A DNA stretch of 7,157 nt from Prosthecobacter sp. (GCA_025869455.1 JAOZVT010000448.1:1-7157), one strand, 5' to 3'; positions 1 through 5,001 are shown, counted from the first letter of the stretch. Notes: a model not told the origin generated them from the sequence alone. Made by a program: numbers and translations.

Positions 1-85
1 ATCGTGCACTCTTTGAATAAATATTATGTTTTAGTGTGGAACAAAAAGCGCTATGTTACAGAATTGTCTGCGTATTAATGAAGTG

Positions 86-394
86 ATGAATATGGAATTG
101 CAACTTTCCGAAGAACTGGGCACCCGCCTTTCAGACGGGCATCGTGCTGCAGACTTTCGTATGCAGCGAATCAGTCCGTACGTGGACCTCTGTGAGAAAA
201 TAGTTCTGGATTTCACCGATGTCAGAATCGCAAACAGTTCATTTGTCAATGCTCTGGTCAGTGGTTCAATTGAGCAGCATGGGGAGGCTATTTTGCAGAA
301 AATGGCATTTCGCGGATGTTCACCTGCCATCAAGGTTCTTGTGGAGGCGGCCGTGTTTTTAGGAATCAGCAAAACGCAAAATAAAGTGGCCTAG
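86..394 (+). CDS. STAS-like (DUF4325-type) domain protein
   Basis: Small soluble protein of 102 residues from the start used here. It looks like a single STAS-like domain of the DUF4325 type. The signature is an N-terminal LGTRLSDG stretch, a central hydrophobic strand IVLDFTDV (about residues 39-46), and NSSFVNAL (about 50-57), corresponding to the conserved D-F...SSF core of that family. Members are thought to act as regulatory or partner-switching modules and are often encoded beside a histidine-kinase-like ATPase gene; no such partner is visible here. An in-frame ATG at 53 would add eleven residues. I prefer 86 (92 is also possible) because family members tend to begin only a few residues before the GTRLSDG motif. 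A possible upstream reading frame ending with TAA at 76-78 would also fit a start at 86. The gene is convergent with the ATPase gene to its right and is visibly more AT-rich than its neighbours. Family assignment is by remembered motif similarity. Confidence 0.72.
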   Translation: MNMELQLSEELGTRLSDGHRAADFRMQRISPYVDLCEKIVLDFTDVRIANSSFVNALVSGSIEQHGEAILQKMAFRGCSPAIKVLVEAAVFLGISKTQNKVA

Positions 395-571
395 GGGATA
401 AGACGTCTCAATGCAGGCGAGTTCTGCTTTCAGCTTCCCGCCGTGCGCTTGCCTGGAACGCTCGGGTACTCGTGGTGATCGCGGGTCCCTTCTGCTTGTA
501 TATGTTTCCGCCCCCCGAAACTGCTCGCCTAACAAAAAATGACGAAGTGGAGAAGAGCGAGTGGGCATAGG
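395..571. other. Convergent intergenic spacer, no gene seen
   Basis: This is the gap between the convergent STAS-like gene and the AAA+ ATPase gene. I see no convincing ORF and no clear hairpin plus U-run terminator. It matters because this is where the subtilisin-like protease partner of an IetA-type ATPase would begin, and nothing resembling a protease is encoded. Near its right end (526-537) is CGCCTAACAAAA, which recurs inverted at 2545-2556. Confidence 0.5.
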
Positions 572-1630
572 TTATCCAGTTTTTCCAGATCTAACTGTCT
601 TCTTCGCATTAGGCGATTTACGCAAGACTCTTTTCACTTGGATATTAGGAGATGAGGCCGATCTCTCCTTTATTGCCGCAACGACCACATCTGTGGTCAA
701 ACAAGGAAGCTCCTCAATCAGACGCTCCTTCATGGCATCATCTGCTGCACGTGCACACTCTGCAAAACTCAGCCCATCAGCCGTTTTCAGGATCTGCGGC
801 CAGTCCAATTTTTCAGCCCCTGCTTGTCCGCATAAACGGCCACGCAAAACCTCCGCCAGCTCGTCCTGGCTGGGGGCATGGTAAGTCAAAACATCATCGA
901 AACGCCGGAACAAGGCCGCATCCAGAGCCTCGGGATGGTTGGAGGCCGCAATCACTAGACTGTGACCGCGGAGCTGATCAAGAAACACCAGAAAGCTGTT
1001 CAGCACTCGACGCATTTCCGCCACATCATGCTGACCACCACGGCTGAGTACCAACGAATCAAATTCATCAAAAAGAAAGACCGCCCGCTGCTGTTCAATC
1101 GCATTGAAAACCAGACGCAGTTTTGAAGCCGTCTCGCCCAGAAACTTCGTAAACAGCGCATCCAGACGCACAACGAAGAGCGGTAACCCCAGATCATGCG
1201 CAACCGCATGAGCCGTCATCGTTTTGCCACAGCCCGGAGGCCCTAACAGCAAGAGACGCCTCCTCGGCATCAGGCCGTGCTCCCGTAGCCGGGAAAAATG
1301 TTTTTGCTCACGCACCACCCTTTCCAGGCGTGAACGCAGCGGCGCTGGCAGCACCATATTCTTTAGCCCAACCAGAGGCTCCACCATCTCCAGAAGATCT
1401 GACATTTCCCCGTCAGGCCGTCCAAAAGGAACCGAATTGCTGCCCTGCTGGCTTGTAGAATGCCGAACAATTTGAGGCCCCCGCGTGGCTAGCTTTTGAA
1501 TTTCCTGAGCCACATTGACATGCCCCTTCCTCGCCTCATTCGCCGCCACCTGAAGCATAGTGGTGCGGAAGCGTTCGTCATTCCCTTCCACATGACTGCG
1601 GAAAAGATCTATGAGTTGTCGTGCGACCAT
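572..1630 (-). CDS. AAA+ ATPase, IetA-like (partner of S8 protease modules)
   Basis: Protein of 352 residues with one classical AAA+ module. Walker A is GPPGCGKT at 130-137, a pore-loop-like segment TKFLGETASK lies at 161-170, Walker B is VFLFDEFD at 184-191, sensor 1 is ASN at 229-231, and the arginine finger lies in ALFRRFDDV (R242/R243). The first 50 residues (LFRSHVEGNDERF, then VAANEARKGH) match the helical N-terminal region I associate with AAA ATPases encoded beside subtilisin-like S8 proteases. Those pairs are known as ietAS: plasmid-stability toxin-antitoxin genes of Agrobacterium Ti plasmids, later listed among predicted antiphage modules, with the ATPase countering the protease. 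No protease gene occurs on either side in this window, so the gene appears orphaned. The tail after about residue 325 is basic and divergent. The ATG start fits the family N-terminus. No Shine-Dalgarno is visible; a TATAAAT box lies about 20 bases upstream in a locally AT-rich gap. Confidence is high for AAA+ and moderate for the IetA relation. Confidence 0.88.
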   Translation of the reverse strand: MVARQLIDLFRSHVEGNDERFRTTMLQVAANEARKGHVNVAQEIQKLATRGPQIVRHSTSQQGSNSVPFGRPDGEMSDLLEMVEPLVGLKNMVLPAPLRSRLERVVREQKHFSRLREHGLMPRRRLLLLGPPGCGKTMTAHAVAHDLGLPLFVVRLDALFTKFLGETASKLRLVFNAIEQQRAVFLFDEFDSLVLSRGGQHDVAEMRRVLNSFLVFLDQLRGHSLVIAASNHPEALDAALFRRFDDVLTYHAPSQDELAEVLRGRLCGQAGAEKLDWPQILKTADGLSFAECARAADDAMKERLIEELPCLTTDVVVAAIKERSASSPNIQVKRVLRKSPNAKKTVRSGKTG

Positions 1631-1720
1631 TGGAAAGTTAATTTAGAGCCATTTATAACCACTAGAGCTGACTATCTAGCATAGACACATTAAGCTGCCC
1701 AGTATTCATTTATTGATCCT
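1631..1720. other. AT-rich spacer between the two ATPase genes
   Basis: This short gap separates the DnaC-like gene from the IetA-like gene. It is clearly richer in A and T than the flanking DNA and carries none of the palindromic repeats that fill the other gaps. On the minus strand TATAAA (plus 1652-1657) could be a -10 box for the downstream ATPase gene, but no good -35 partner stands 16-18 bases from it, so the promoter is only a possibility. No terminator hairpin is seen. Confidence 0.35.
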
Positions 1721-2470
1721 TCACTCCACCACCATGCAGACCTCGCTGAGGCGGCGGAGGAGGGCTGGGCCGCGATCGGTGCCGAGGCGGGTTTCTAGGG
1801 CGGGGCCGTTGGCATTCGTGGTCACGATCATCGGTAGGCGATGCGTGAGGCGGTGCTCGATGAGGTTGAAAAGGGCTTCACTGACGGCCTCGCTAAGCAG
1901 GCCTGTGTTGCCGCTGGCGCGTTCTTTGCCCAGGTCATCCACCAGCAGCAGACTGCAAGTGCGGGCGCGGCGCAGGCAATCGCGCGAGGCCTCAATGAGC
2001 GGCATTTCCTCGCTGTATTGCAGACGCACCGCACTGCTCAGCCCCTGGACGTGATCGCCATGATCCCAGGCATCTCCCGCGTGCAGGGCATACACACTGC
2101 GGCCTGCTTCATGAAAGCGCTGCAGCAGGCCAAAGGCCACGCGCGTCTTCCCCAGACCCGTGTCCCCCATCAGCAGCAGGCTGTGTTTTTCCTCCCCCGG
2201 CTGCCAGGTGCGCGCTAGCTTCACCAGGTCTGGCCGCAACGCCGTATTGGCCCAATCCGTCTCCTGATACAGTTGGGGGCACATTTGTAACCAGCGTTTT
2301 TTTCGCACTTTTTGTTGGGCCAAACGCTGCACCTCTTGCTCACGTTCCACCCGCGCCGTCCCACAGTCCCCGCAGAGTCCGATCAAGCCATGAAAGACCC
2401 TTCCACAGTCCACGCAGGTGCGTTCGCGCTCGAGCGTCAAGGTCGGAGAAGGTGTGGGTAAAGAAGTCAT
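1721..2470 (-). CDS. DnaC/IstB-like ATP-binding protein with N-terminal zinc ribbon
   Basis: Protein of 249 residues of the DnaC/IstB branch of AAA+ ATPases, the group that includes helicase loaders of phages and bacteria. An N-terminal zinc-ribbon-like motif has cysteines at 19, 22, 33 and 36 (C-x2-C-x10-C-x2-C), as in DnaC-type proteins that contact helicase or DNA. Then come a basic linker, Walker A GDTGLGKT (102-109), Walker B LLLVDDLGKE (174-183), sensor 1 VTTN (216-219), and an arginine-finger-type LLRRLSE near the C-terminus (237-243). All core motifs are intact, so the protein is probably active. The expected role is loading replicative helicase during initiation. The nearest upstream gene on the same strand encodes a candidate initiator or adaptor, the usual arrangement in phage replication modules. 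The start ATG at 2470 is preceded by a C-rich stretch and five heptamer repeats rather than a Shine-Dalgarno. An IstB-like transposition helper is less likely because no transposase gene is nearby. Confidence 0.85.
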   Translation of the reverse strand: MTSLPTPSPTLTLERERTCVDCGRVFHGLIGLCGDCGTARVEREQEVQRLAQQKVRKKRWLQMCPQLYQETDWANTALRPDLVKLARTWQPGEEKHSLLLMGDTGLGKTRVAFGLLQRFHEAGRSVYALHAGDAWDHGDHVQGLSSAVRLQYSEEMPLIEASRDCLRRARTCSLLLVDDLGKERASGNTGLLSEAVSEALFNLIEHRLTHRLPMIVTTNANGPALETRLGTDRGPALLRRLSEVCMVVE

Positions 2471-2481
2471 GGAAGGGGGAG

Positions 2482-2516
2482 TTCGGTGATCAGTATTCAG
2501 TGATCGGTTTTCAGAG
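2482..2516 (-). repeat. Heptamer tandem repeat in the leader of the DnaC-like gene
   Basis: Five 7-bp units read on the plus strand as GTTCGGT, GATCAGT, ATTCAGT, GATCGGT, TTTCAGA. On the coding (minus) strand the unit is ACTGAWN-like. The array begins 12 bases upstream of the start codon. The same heptamer type precedes two other genes of this window. Confidence 0.85.
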
Positions 2517-2568
2517 GCAGAAGGAGAGGTCTAATCGGCATACCTTTTGTTAGGCGCGGAAGCGTCCT

Positions 2569-2612
2569 GGAGTGCGGTGGCAGAGAGGCAAGGGCAGACC
2601 CTTGTCTCGGCG
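2569..2612. repeat. Imperfect long hairpin (repeat F)
   Basis: An imperfect inverted repeat with arms running from GCGGTG outward to CAAGGG on the left and from CCCTTG to CACCGC on the right. It sits just after a TTTTGTTAGGC sequence. Only one copy is seen in this window, so its repeat status rests on its structure and on its position in the mosaic. Confidence 0.45.
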
Positions 2613-2671
2613 ACACCGCTCTCGTTCGGAGATAACGTGTTGCGAAAAAGTCGAGCCCCCTTGGGCGAACT

Positions 2672-2730
2672 CCCCGTGGAGCGCACGCGTCTCGCGTGCT
2701 GTTTCCTGCGTCTCGCGGGAAACCGTTCTG
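2672..2730 (+). repeat. Dispersed repeat B, copy 1
   Basis: This 59-bp unit starts CCCCGTGGAGCGC, contains an imperfect GCACGCG...CGCGTGC dyad and a second segment CTGCGTCTCGCGGGAAACCG, and ends GTTCTG. Six copies lie in the window, three in each orientation. Confidence 0.85.
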
Positions 2731-2780
2731 AAAGCTCGAAACCCCAGACCACTCGCCCTTGCTTGCTGCGTGTCCTCCAG

Positions 2781-2819
2781 GGGGCGAACGTTGCCGACGA
2801 GACGTCGGCGCTCCCAGTA
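2781..2819 (+). repeat. Dispersed repeat A, copy 1
   Basis: The core GCCGACGAGACGTCGGC (2793-2809) is near-palindromic, with arms GCCGACG and CGTCGGC. It is flanked on the left by GGGGCG-AACGTT and on the right by GCTCCCAGTA. Five copies share this core and right flank. Confidence 0.88.
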
Positions 2820-2822
2820 CTT

Positions 2823-2881
2823 CCCCGTGGAGCGCGGGCGTCTCGCCTGCCGTTTCCTGCGTCTCGCGGGAAACCGTTCTG
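2823..2881 (+). repeat. Dispersed repeat B, copy 2
   Basis: Same 59-bp unit as copy 1 with a few substitutions. It begins three bases after the GCTCCCAGTA end of repeat A, the same A-B junction seen in inverted form in region IV. Confidence 0.85.
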
Positions 2882-2941
2882 GAAGGTCGAAACACCACCA
2901 CACCTCGCCCATGTTTGCTGGCACGGATTGGGGAGAGCTTG

Positions 2942-3018
2942 CACCGCAAGAGATAAGAAGACCGCAGAGAAAGACCTTGGAGAATTTCTTCTCTGCGGTC
3001 TTCTTATCTCTTGCGGTG
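2942..3018. repeat. Long perfect inverted repeat (hairpin element C, copy 1)
   Basis: Two perfectly complementary 30-base arms (2942-2971 and 2989-3018) beginning with CACCGCAAGAG and separated by a 17-base loop. It could form a very stable cruciform or RNA hairpin and might act as a bidirectional transcription barrier. A second 77-bp copy occurs at 5272-5348. No flanking target-site duplication was found, and both copies share extended flanks, so it is part of a larger composite repeat rather than a simple MITE. Confidence 0.92.
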
Positions 3019-3046
3019 AGAATTCTGAGTGGACAGCACGAATTGG

Positions 3047-3083
3047 GGCGGACGATGCCGACGAGACGTCGGCGCTCCCAGTA
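3047..3083 (+). repeat. Dispersed repeat A, copy 2
   Basis: Core palindrome at 3057-3073, preceded by GGGGCGGACGAT and followed by GCTCCCAGTA. It stands 38 bases after hairpin C, nearly the same spacing as in region III (39 bases), showing that C and A travel together. Confidence 0.88.
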
Positions 3084-3127
3084 AAGCTTGGCAGTTCGGG
3101 CTTGCAGAGCTTTCACCTCCAGAGATG

Positions 3128-3160
3128 CCAGTTGCAGCGCAACGGGCCTACTTGGGGGCA
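3128..3160 (+). repeat. Dispersed repeat E, copy 1
   Basis: The segment CCAGTTGCAGCGCAACGGGC and the following TACTTGGGG recur inverted at 5959-5990. An internal GTTGC...GCAAC dyad can form a short hairpin. Weaker similarity (GAGCTTTC) extends left to about 3104, linking it to repeat A in both places. Confidence 0.8.
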
Positions 3161-3195
3161 GCCAGCTACGAAGCTGAAGTGATGTGGGCACTCCT

Positions 3196-3272
3196 GCCCG
3201 CACGTTCTGGAAGATCGAAACCCCAGACCATCCGCCCACCTGCTGGCGCAGGCAGCTACACGCCAGGGCGTG
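3196..3272 (+). repeat. Dispersed repeat D, copy 1
   Basis: Begins GCCCGCACGTTCTGG, continues through CGAAACCCCAGACCA and CCCACCTGCTGGCGCAGG (with a CCTGC/GCAGG stem), and ends GCCAGGGCGTGG. A divergent copy is at 4504-4596 and a central fragment at 5217-5256. A short stem (GGGCA at 3186-3190, TGCCC at 3195-3199) lies at its left edge, where the other full copy has hairpin G. Confidence 0.8.
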
Positions 3273-3324
3273 GGGAAGTTTCACCACCACCATTTTATAC
3301 ATTTTGTTAATCCTCATGTGACAT

Positions 3325-4350
3325 TCAGGAACCCTTCACCTCAGCAGAGGCAACTCCGGCGGAAAGCCAGCTTCGTTTGGCGATGCGATCCACCACGGTT
3401 CCGGCAAAAAAGCTCTTCGTGGGTCCGGCTTGGCCCGAACTGGAGGAGACATCATGGCCCATTTTCACCGGAGCAGGCAGCGGAGCCTCATAGCGGTCTA
3501 ACCAACTTTCAAAAGCTCGCTGAGTCGGTCGCAGATCACGGGTCGCATACCACTGATGCATGCGCTGATATTCCGCCAAAACGGGGATGCCCGCATAGCG
3601 CGAATCTTCCACCCAAGCCTGCAACCAGGCGGGATTCAGCGTCTTGGGCGGCTCCTTAATCAACCTTTCCCCTTCTCCTGATTCTACTGCTGTTGCTGCT
3701 GTTTTTGAGCGGGCTGATTTCTGCCCCTGAGGCCTCGCGTGTACGGGCGTGCAGGCAGATGGGGGCGTGGGGGTGGGTGTGGAGGATGGGGGTCTGGGGG
3801 AAGGAGGCGAGGGCGGGGGCGAGGGGGAAGAGTTGGCTTCAGACGAGGGGGCGGCTGAAGGCGTCTTAAAACCGTCTGAATCTTGGGGTGCGACGTCTGA
3901 AAGCATCTGTATTACGTCTGAATCAGACGCGTGATTGGCTGAATGGGGCACGTTCATTTCCATGCTTTTGGTTAATCTTGACGGGGTAAAGAGATCGTCC
4001 TGCGGGGCCGCATTCAGACTCGGCTTGTCTGAATCCGGCGTCAGAAAGGTGTCGATAGCCGTGGGCATGATTCGGCCCGTGGGGCCTACCAACGGGGCGG
4101 CGGAGGAATGGGTGCTGGTTCGCGGCACCTCCCCTGCCCGCTTGCGTTTGCGGGCCTCGTAATACCGGCGATTCCGCGCGGATCGGCTCGCTGCTTTGGC
4201 TTGCCTTGACGGACTGGAAACGGGCGCGTCAGAGGCCGCCACCAGCCGCAGCGCCGAGCTGACCGCGTGGGCCGCGACCTCGGCCAAGAGAGCGCTCAGA
4301 TGTTCCACCGTCAAAGTGACGCTGGAGGGACAGGAGGGAGGTGTGTGCAT
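3325..4350 (-). CDS. Candidate replication initiator/adaptor protein, low-complexity middle
   Basis: Protein of 341 residues. The N-terminal part has a helical, Ala-rich stretch (about 12-40) and a basic block SARNRRYYEARKRKR (57-71) that could contact DNA. A disordered middle follows, with Ser/Asp repeats (about 137-168) and a Ser/Pro run (about 168-205). The C-terminal folded segment LNPAWLQAWVEDSRYAGIPV to FESWLDRYEAPL (238-291) resembles, from memory, the C-terminal region of phage replication proteins encoded just before DnaC-type loaders, with their W...G-x-V...EY-x-M...W...T-x-x-x-F...WL-x-R pattern. The next gene on this strand is such a loader. I infer an initiator or adaptor role, but no winged-helix domain is evident and the function is unproven. 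The coding DNA for residues about 137-168 carries an iteron-like array. The ATG at 4350 follows a CCCC stretch and heptamer repeats; there is no Shine-Dalgarno. Confidence 0.72.
   Translation of the reverse strand: MHTPPSCPSSVTLTVEHLSALLAEVAAHAVSSALRLVAASDAPVSSPSRQAKAASRSARNRRYYEARKRKRAGEVPRTSTHSSAAPLVGPTGRIMPTAIDTFLTPDSDKPSLNAAPQDDLFTPSRLTKSMEMNVPHSANHASDSDVIQMLSDVAPQDSDGFKTPSAAPSSEANSSPSPPPSPPSPRPPSSTPTPTPPSACTPVHARPQGQKSARSKTAATAVESGEGERLIKEPPKTLNPAWLQAWVEDSRYAGIPVLAEYQRMHQWYATRDLRPTQRAFESWLDRYEAPLPAPVKMGHDVSSSSGQAGPTKSFFAGTVVDRIAKRSWLSAGVASAEVKGS
3853..3943. repeat. Iteron-like array: five G(T/G)CTGAA boxes at 21-bp period
   Basis: The heptamers start at 3853 (GGCTGAA), 3874, 3895, 3916 (all GTCTGAA) and 3937 (GGCTGAA). 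Each is exactly 21 bp from the next, which is two helical turns. They lie inside the candidate initiator gene. The encoded 7-residue repeats keep only Ser-Asp or Ser-Ala, while the Ser codon is always TCA and is always preceded by T. Further copies of the heptamer occur at 3838-3844 (inverted), 4013-4019 (inverted) and 4027-4033. The pattern resembles the iterons of replication origins; a peptide-level repeat is the alternative. Confidence 0.7.
3915..3929. promoter_or_regulatory. Perfect 15-bp dyad CGTCTGAATCAGACG
   Basis: The fourth box of the array is extended into a perfect palindrome, 7-bp arms around a single A. This is the form expected for a dimeric DNA-binding protein site. It lies within the coding region of the candidate initiator. 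Confidence 0.5.
4012..4034. promoter_or_regulatory. Inverted pair of the iteron heptamer (ATTCAGAC-N7-GTCTGAAT)
   Basis: Perfect 8-bp inverted arms at 4012-4019 and 4027-4034 with a 7-bp spacer, built from the same GTCTGAA box as the 21-bp array. The right arm is read in the Ser-Asp frame, but the left arm encodes Ser-Leu-Asn, so a protein repeat does not explain the symmetry. Confidence 0.5.
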
Positions 4351-4351
4351 G

Positions 4352-4393
4352 GGGCGGTGATTAGTATTCAGTGGTCGGTGGTCAGTGATTAGT
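4352..4393 (-). repeat. Heptamer tandem repeat in the leader of the 341-residue protein gene
   Basis: Plus-strand units from 4359: GATTAGT, ATTCAGT, GGTCGGT, GGTCAGT, GATTAGT; a weaker GGGCGGT unit stands at 4352-4358, directly against the start codon. This is the same heptamer type as at 2482-2516 and 5810-5879, and it occupies the 5' leader in all three cases. Confidence 0.82.
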
Positions 4394-4474
4394 TTGGGGA
4401 GGACGCATAGGTCTGATAAGTCTTAGAGGTCGTCTTGTGACGCTATTTGTTAGGCCTGTTTATGCTGATGTGAT

Positions 4475-4509
4475 GCGGGCATTCGCTTCGCGGCTTCGCA
4501 CCTGCCCGC
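4475..4509 (+). repeat. Hairpin G, copy 1
   Basis: GCGGGCA (4475-4481) pairs with TGCCCGC (4503-4509) around a 21-base centre. An inverted copy at 5160-5194 differs by only three bases, two of which restore a base pair (G-C here, A-T there). Confidence 0.78.
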
Positions 4510-4596
4510 ACGTTCTGGTGGTTCGACGCGCAAGACCACCCGCCCACCTGCTGGCGCAGGCGGCTACATGCCATAGCCGCGCCCGCCAGGGCGTGG
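4504..4596 (+). repeat. Dispersed repeat D, copy 2
   Basis: Starts GCCCGCACGTTCTGG and ends GCCAGGGCGTGG like copy 1, but has substitutions in the CGAAACC segment and about 16 extra bases before the terminal motif. It overlaps the right arm of hairpin G. Confidence 0.75.
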
Positions 4597-4617
4597 ATTT
4601 TAAAGGCTGCGCCCCGC

Positions 4618-4675
4618 CAGAACGGTTTCCCGCGAGACGCAGGAAACTGCACGCGAGACGCGTGCGCTCCACGGG
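4618..4675 (-). repeat. Dispersed repeat B, copy 3 (inverted)
   Basis: Inverted copy of repeat B, ending CTCCACGGG on the plus strand, just before the 3' end of the ACP gene. Almost identical to copies 1, 5 and 6. Confidence 0.82.
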
Positions 4676-4718
4676 AGAAACCCTTTCGCGTACTGGGGGG
4701 ATTCGCGGATGACCACGT

Positions 4719-4964
4719 TCAGTCATCCAGGTTCTCTAACAACCAGTCGATCACGTCCTGCACGGTCAGGATGTCTTCGACTTCTTCATCGCTGATGTCC
4801 ACGTCGAACTCTTCCTCGATGGCCATGACCAACTCGGTCAGCTCTAGGCTATCGGCCCCGAGATCGGCTGACAGTTCGCACTCGGGGTCGATCTCCTCTG
4901 GCTCCAGGCGGAGCAGTTCAGAGATCAGAAATTTGACTTTTCGGGTGATCGTTTTTTCGGTCAT
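4719..4964 (-). CDS. Stand-alone acyl carrier protein
   Basis: An 81-residue, strongly acidic four-helix carrier protein. The phosphopantetheine attachment motif GADSLELTEL is intact (residues 36-45, with Ser39 as the modified residue), followed by the acidic recognition helix VMAIEEEFDVDISDEE and a C-terminal helix ending LLENLDD. Length and composition are normal for fatty-acid or secondary-metabolite ACPs. In the cell it would carry acyl chains on a 4'-phosphopantetheine arm added by a holo-ACP synthase. No fatty-acid or polyketide gene (fabF, fabD, fabG, ketosynthase, synthase) stands nearby, so this looks like a secondary ACP whose partner enzyme is elsewhere or undescribed. I chose the ATG at 4964; an upstream TTG at 5012 would add 16 non-homologous residues. 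No Shine-Dalgarno is present. It lies between repeat mosaics and lacks the heptamer leader. Confidence 0.92.
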   Translation of the reverse strand: MTEKTITRKVKFLISELLRLEPEEIDPECELSADLGADSLELTELVMAIEEEFDVDISDEEVEDILTVQDVIDWLLENLDD

Positions 4965-4994
4965 AATGGGATCGTGTATTTTGTTTTGTTGTTT

Positions 4995-5001
4995 GTTAGG
5001 T
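4995..5001 (+). other. TTTGTTAGG(C/T) motif upstream of the ACP gene
   Basis: GTTAGGT in a T/G-rich context (TTTGTTAGGT). Similar sequences stand at 2549-2555 and 4449-4455 and, inverted, at 527-533. They mark borders between genes and repeat mosaics. The resemblance to an integron core GTTRRRY is noted, but no matching RYYYAAC partner at attC distance was found. Confidence 0.3.

Larger units (their letters stand above)
2545..3272. repeat. Intergenic mosaic of dispersed palindromic repeats (region I)
   Basis: This 0.73-kb stretch fills the gap between the DnaC-like gene and the 341-residue protein gene. In order it holds: a degenerate long hairpin element (about 2549-2640), repeat B (2672-2730), a TCGAAACC-type segment (about 2733-2768), repeat A (2781-2819), repeat B again (2823-2881), a second TCGAAAC segment (about 2884-2922), long hairpin C (2942-3018), repeat A (3047-3083), repeat E (about 3104-3160) and repeat D (3196-3272). 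Long open frames cross this stretch on both strands, but their products only translate these repeats, which recur elsewhere in other frames and orientations. I treat them as non-coding. Confidence 0.8.
4449..4675. repeat. Intergenic repeat mosaic (region II)
   Basis: The gap between the ACP gene and the 341-residue protein gene holds, in order, TTTGTTAGGC (4446-4455), hairpin G (4475-4509), repeat D (4504-4596) and an inverted repeat B (4618-4675). Overlapping frames on both strands only translate these repeats. I see no gene or clear terminator in the remaining bases. Confidence 0.75.

Noticed and set aside
1..78. C-terminal end of an upstream plus-strand gene
   Set aside because: Frame 1 is open to TAA at 76-78, but 26 codons without a stop are too few to be significant and no family is recognisable. 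Kept only as an argument for the STAS-like start.
561..2218. Plus-strand frames across the two ATPase genes
   Set aside because: They are shadows of the minus-strand genes, which carry complete AAA+ motifs.
2497..3317. Long overlapping open frames on both strands (up to about 255 codons)
   Set aside because: Their products merely translate repeats A to F, and the same DNA is read in other frames and orientations elsewhere. One repeat B copy has a one-base insertion that would break the frame. High GC and palindromes keep all frames open.
3871..3880. Neisserial DNA uptake sequence (ACCGTCTGAA)
   Set aside because: Only a 10-base similarity to the uptake sequence; it belongs to the local 21-bp series and nothing else points to Neisseria.
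527..5001. Integron cassette array with attC sites (GTTAGGC/GCCTAAC cores)
   Set aside because: The cores occur at 527, 2549, 4449 and 4995, but no RYYYAAC...GTTRRRY pair at attC distance with complementary arms was found, and no integron integrase is visible.
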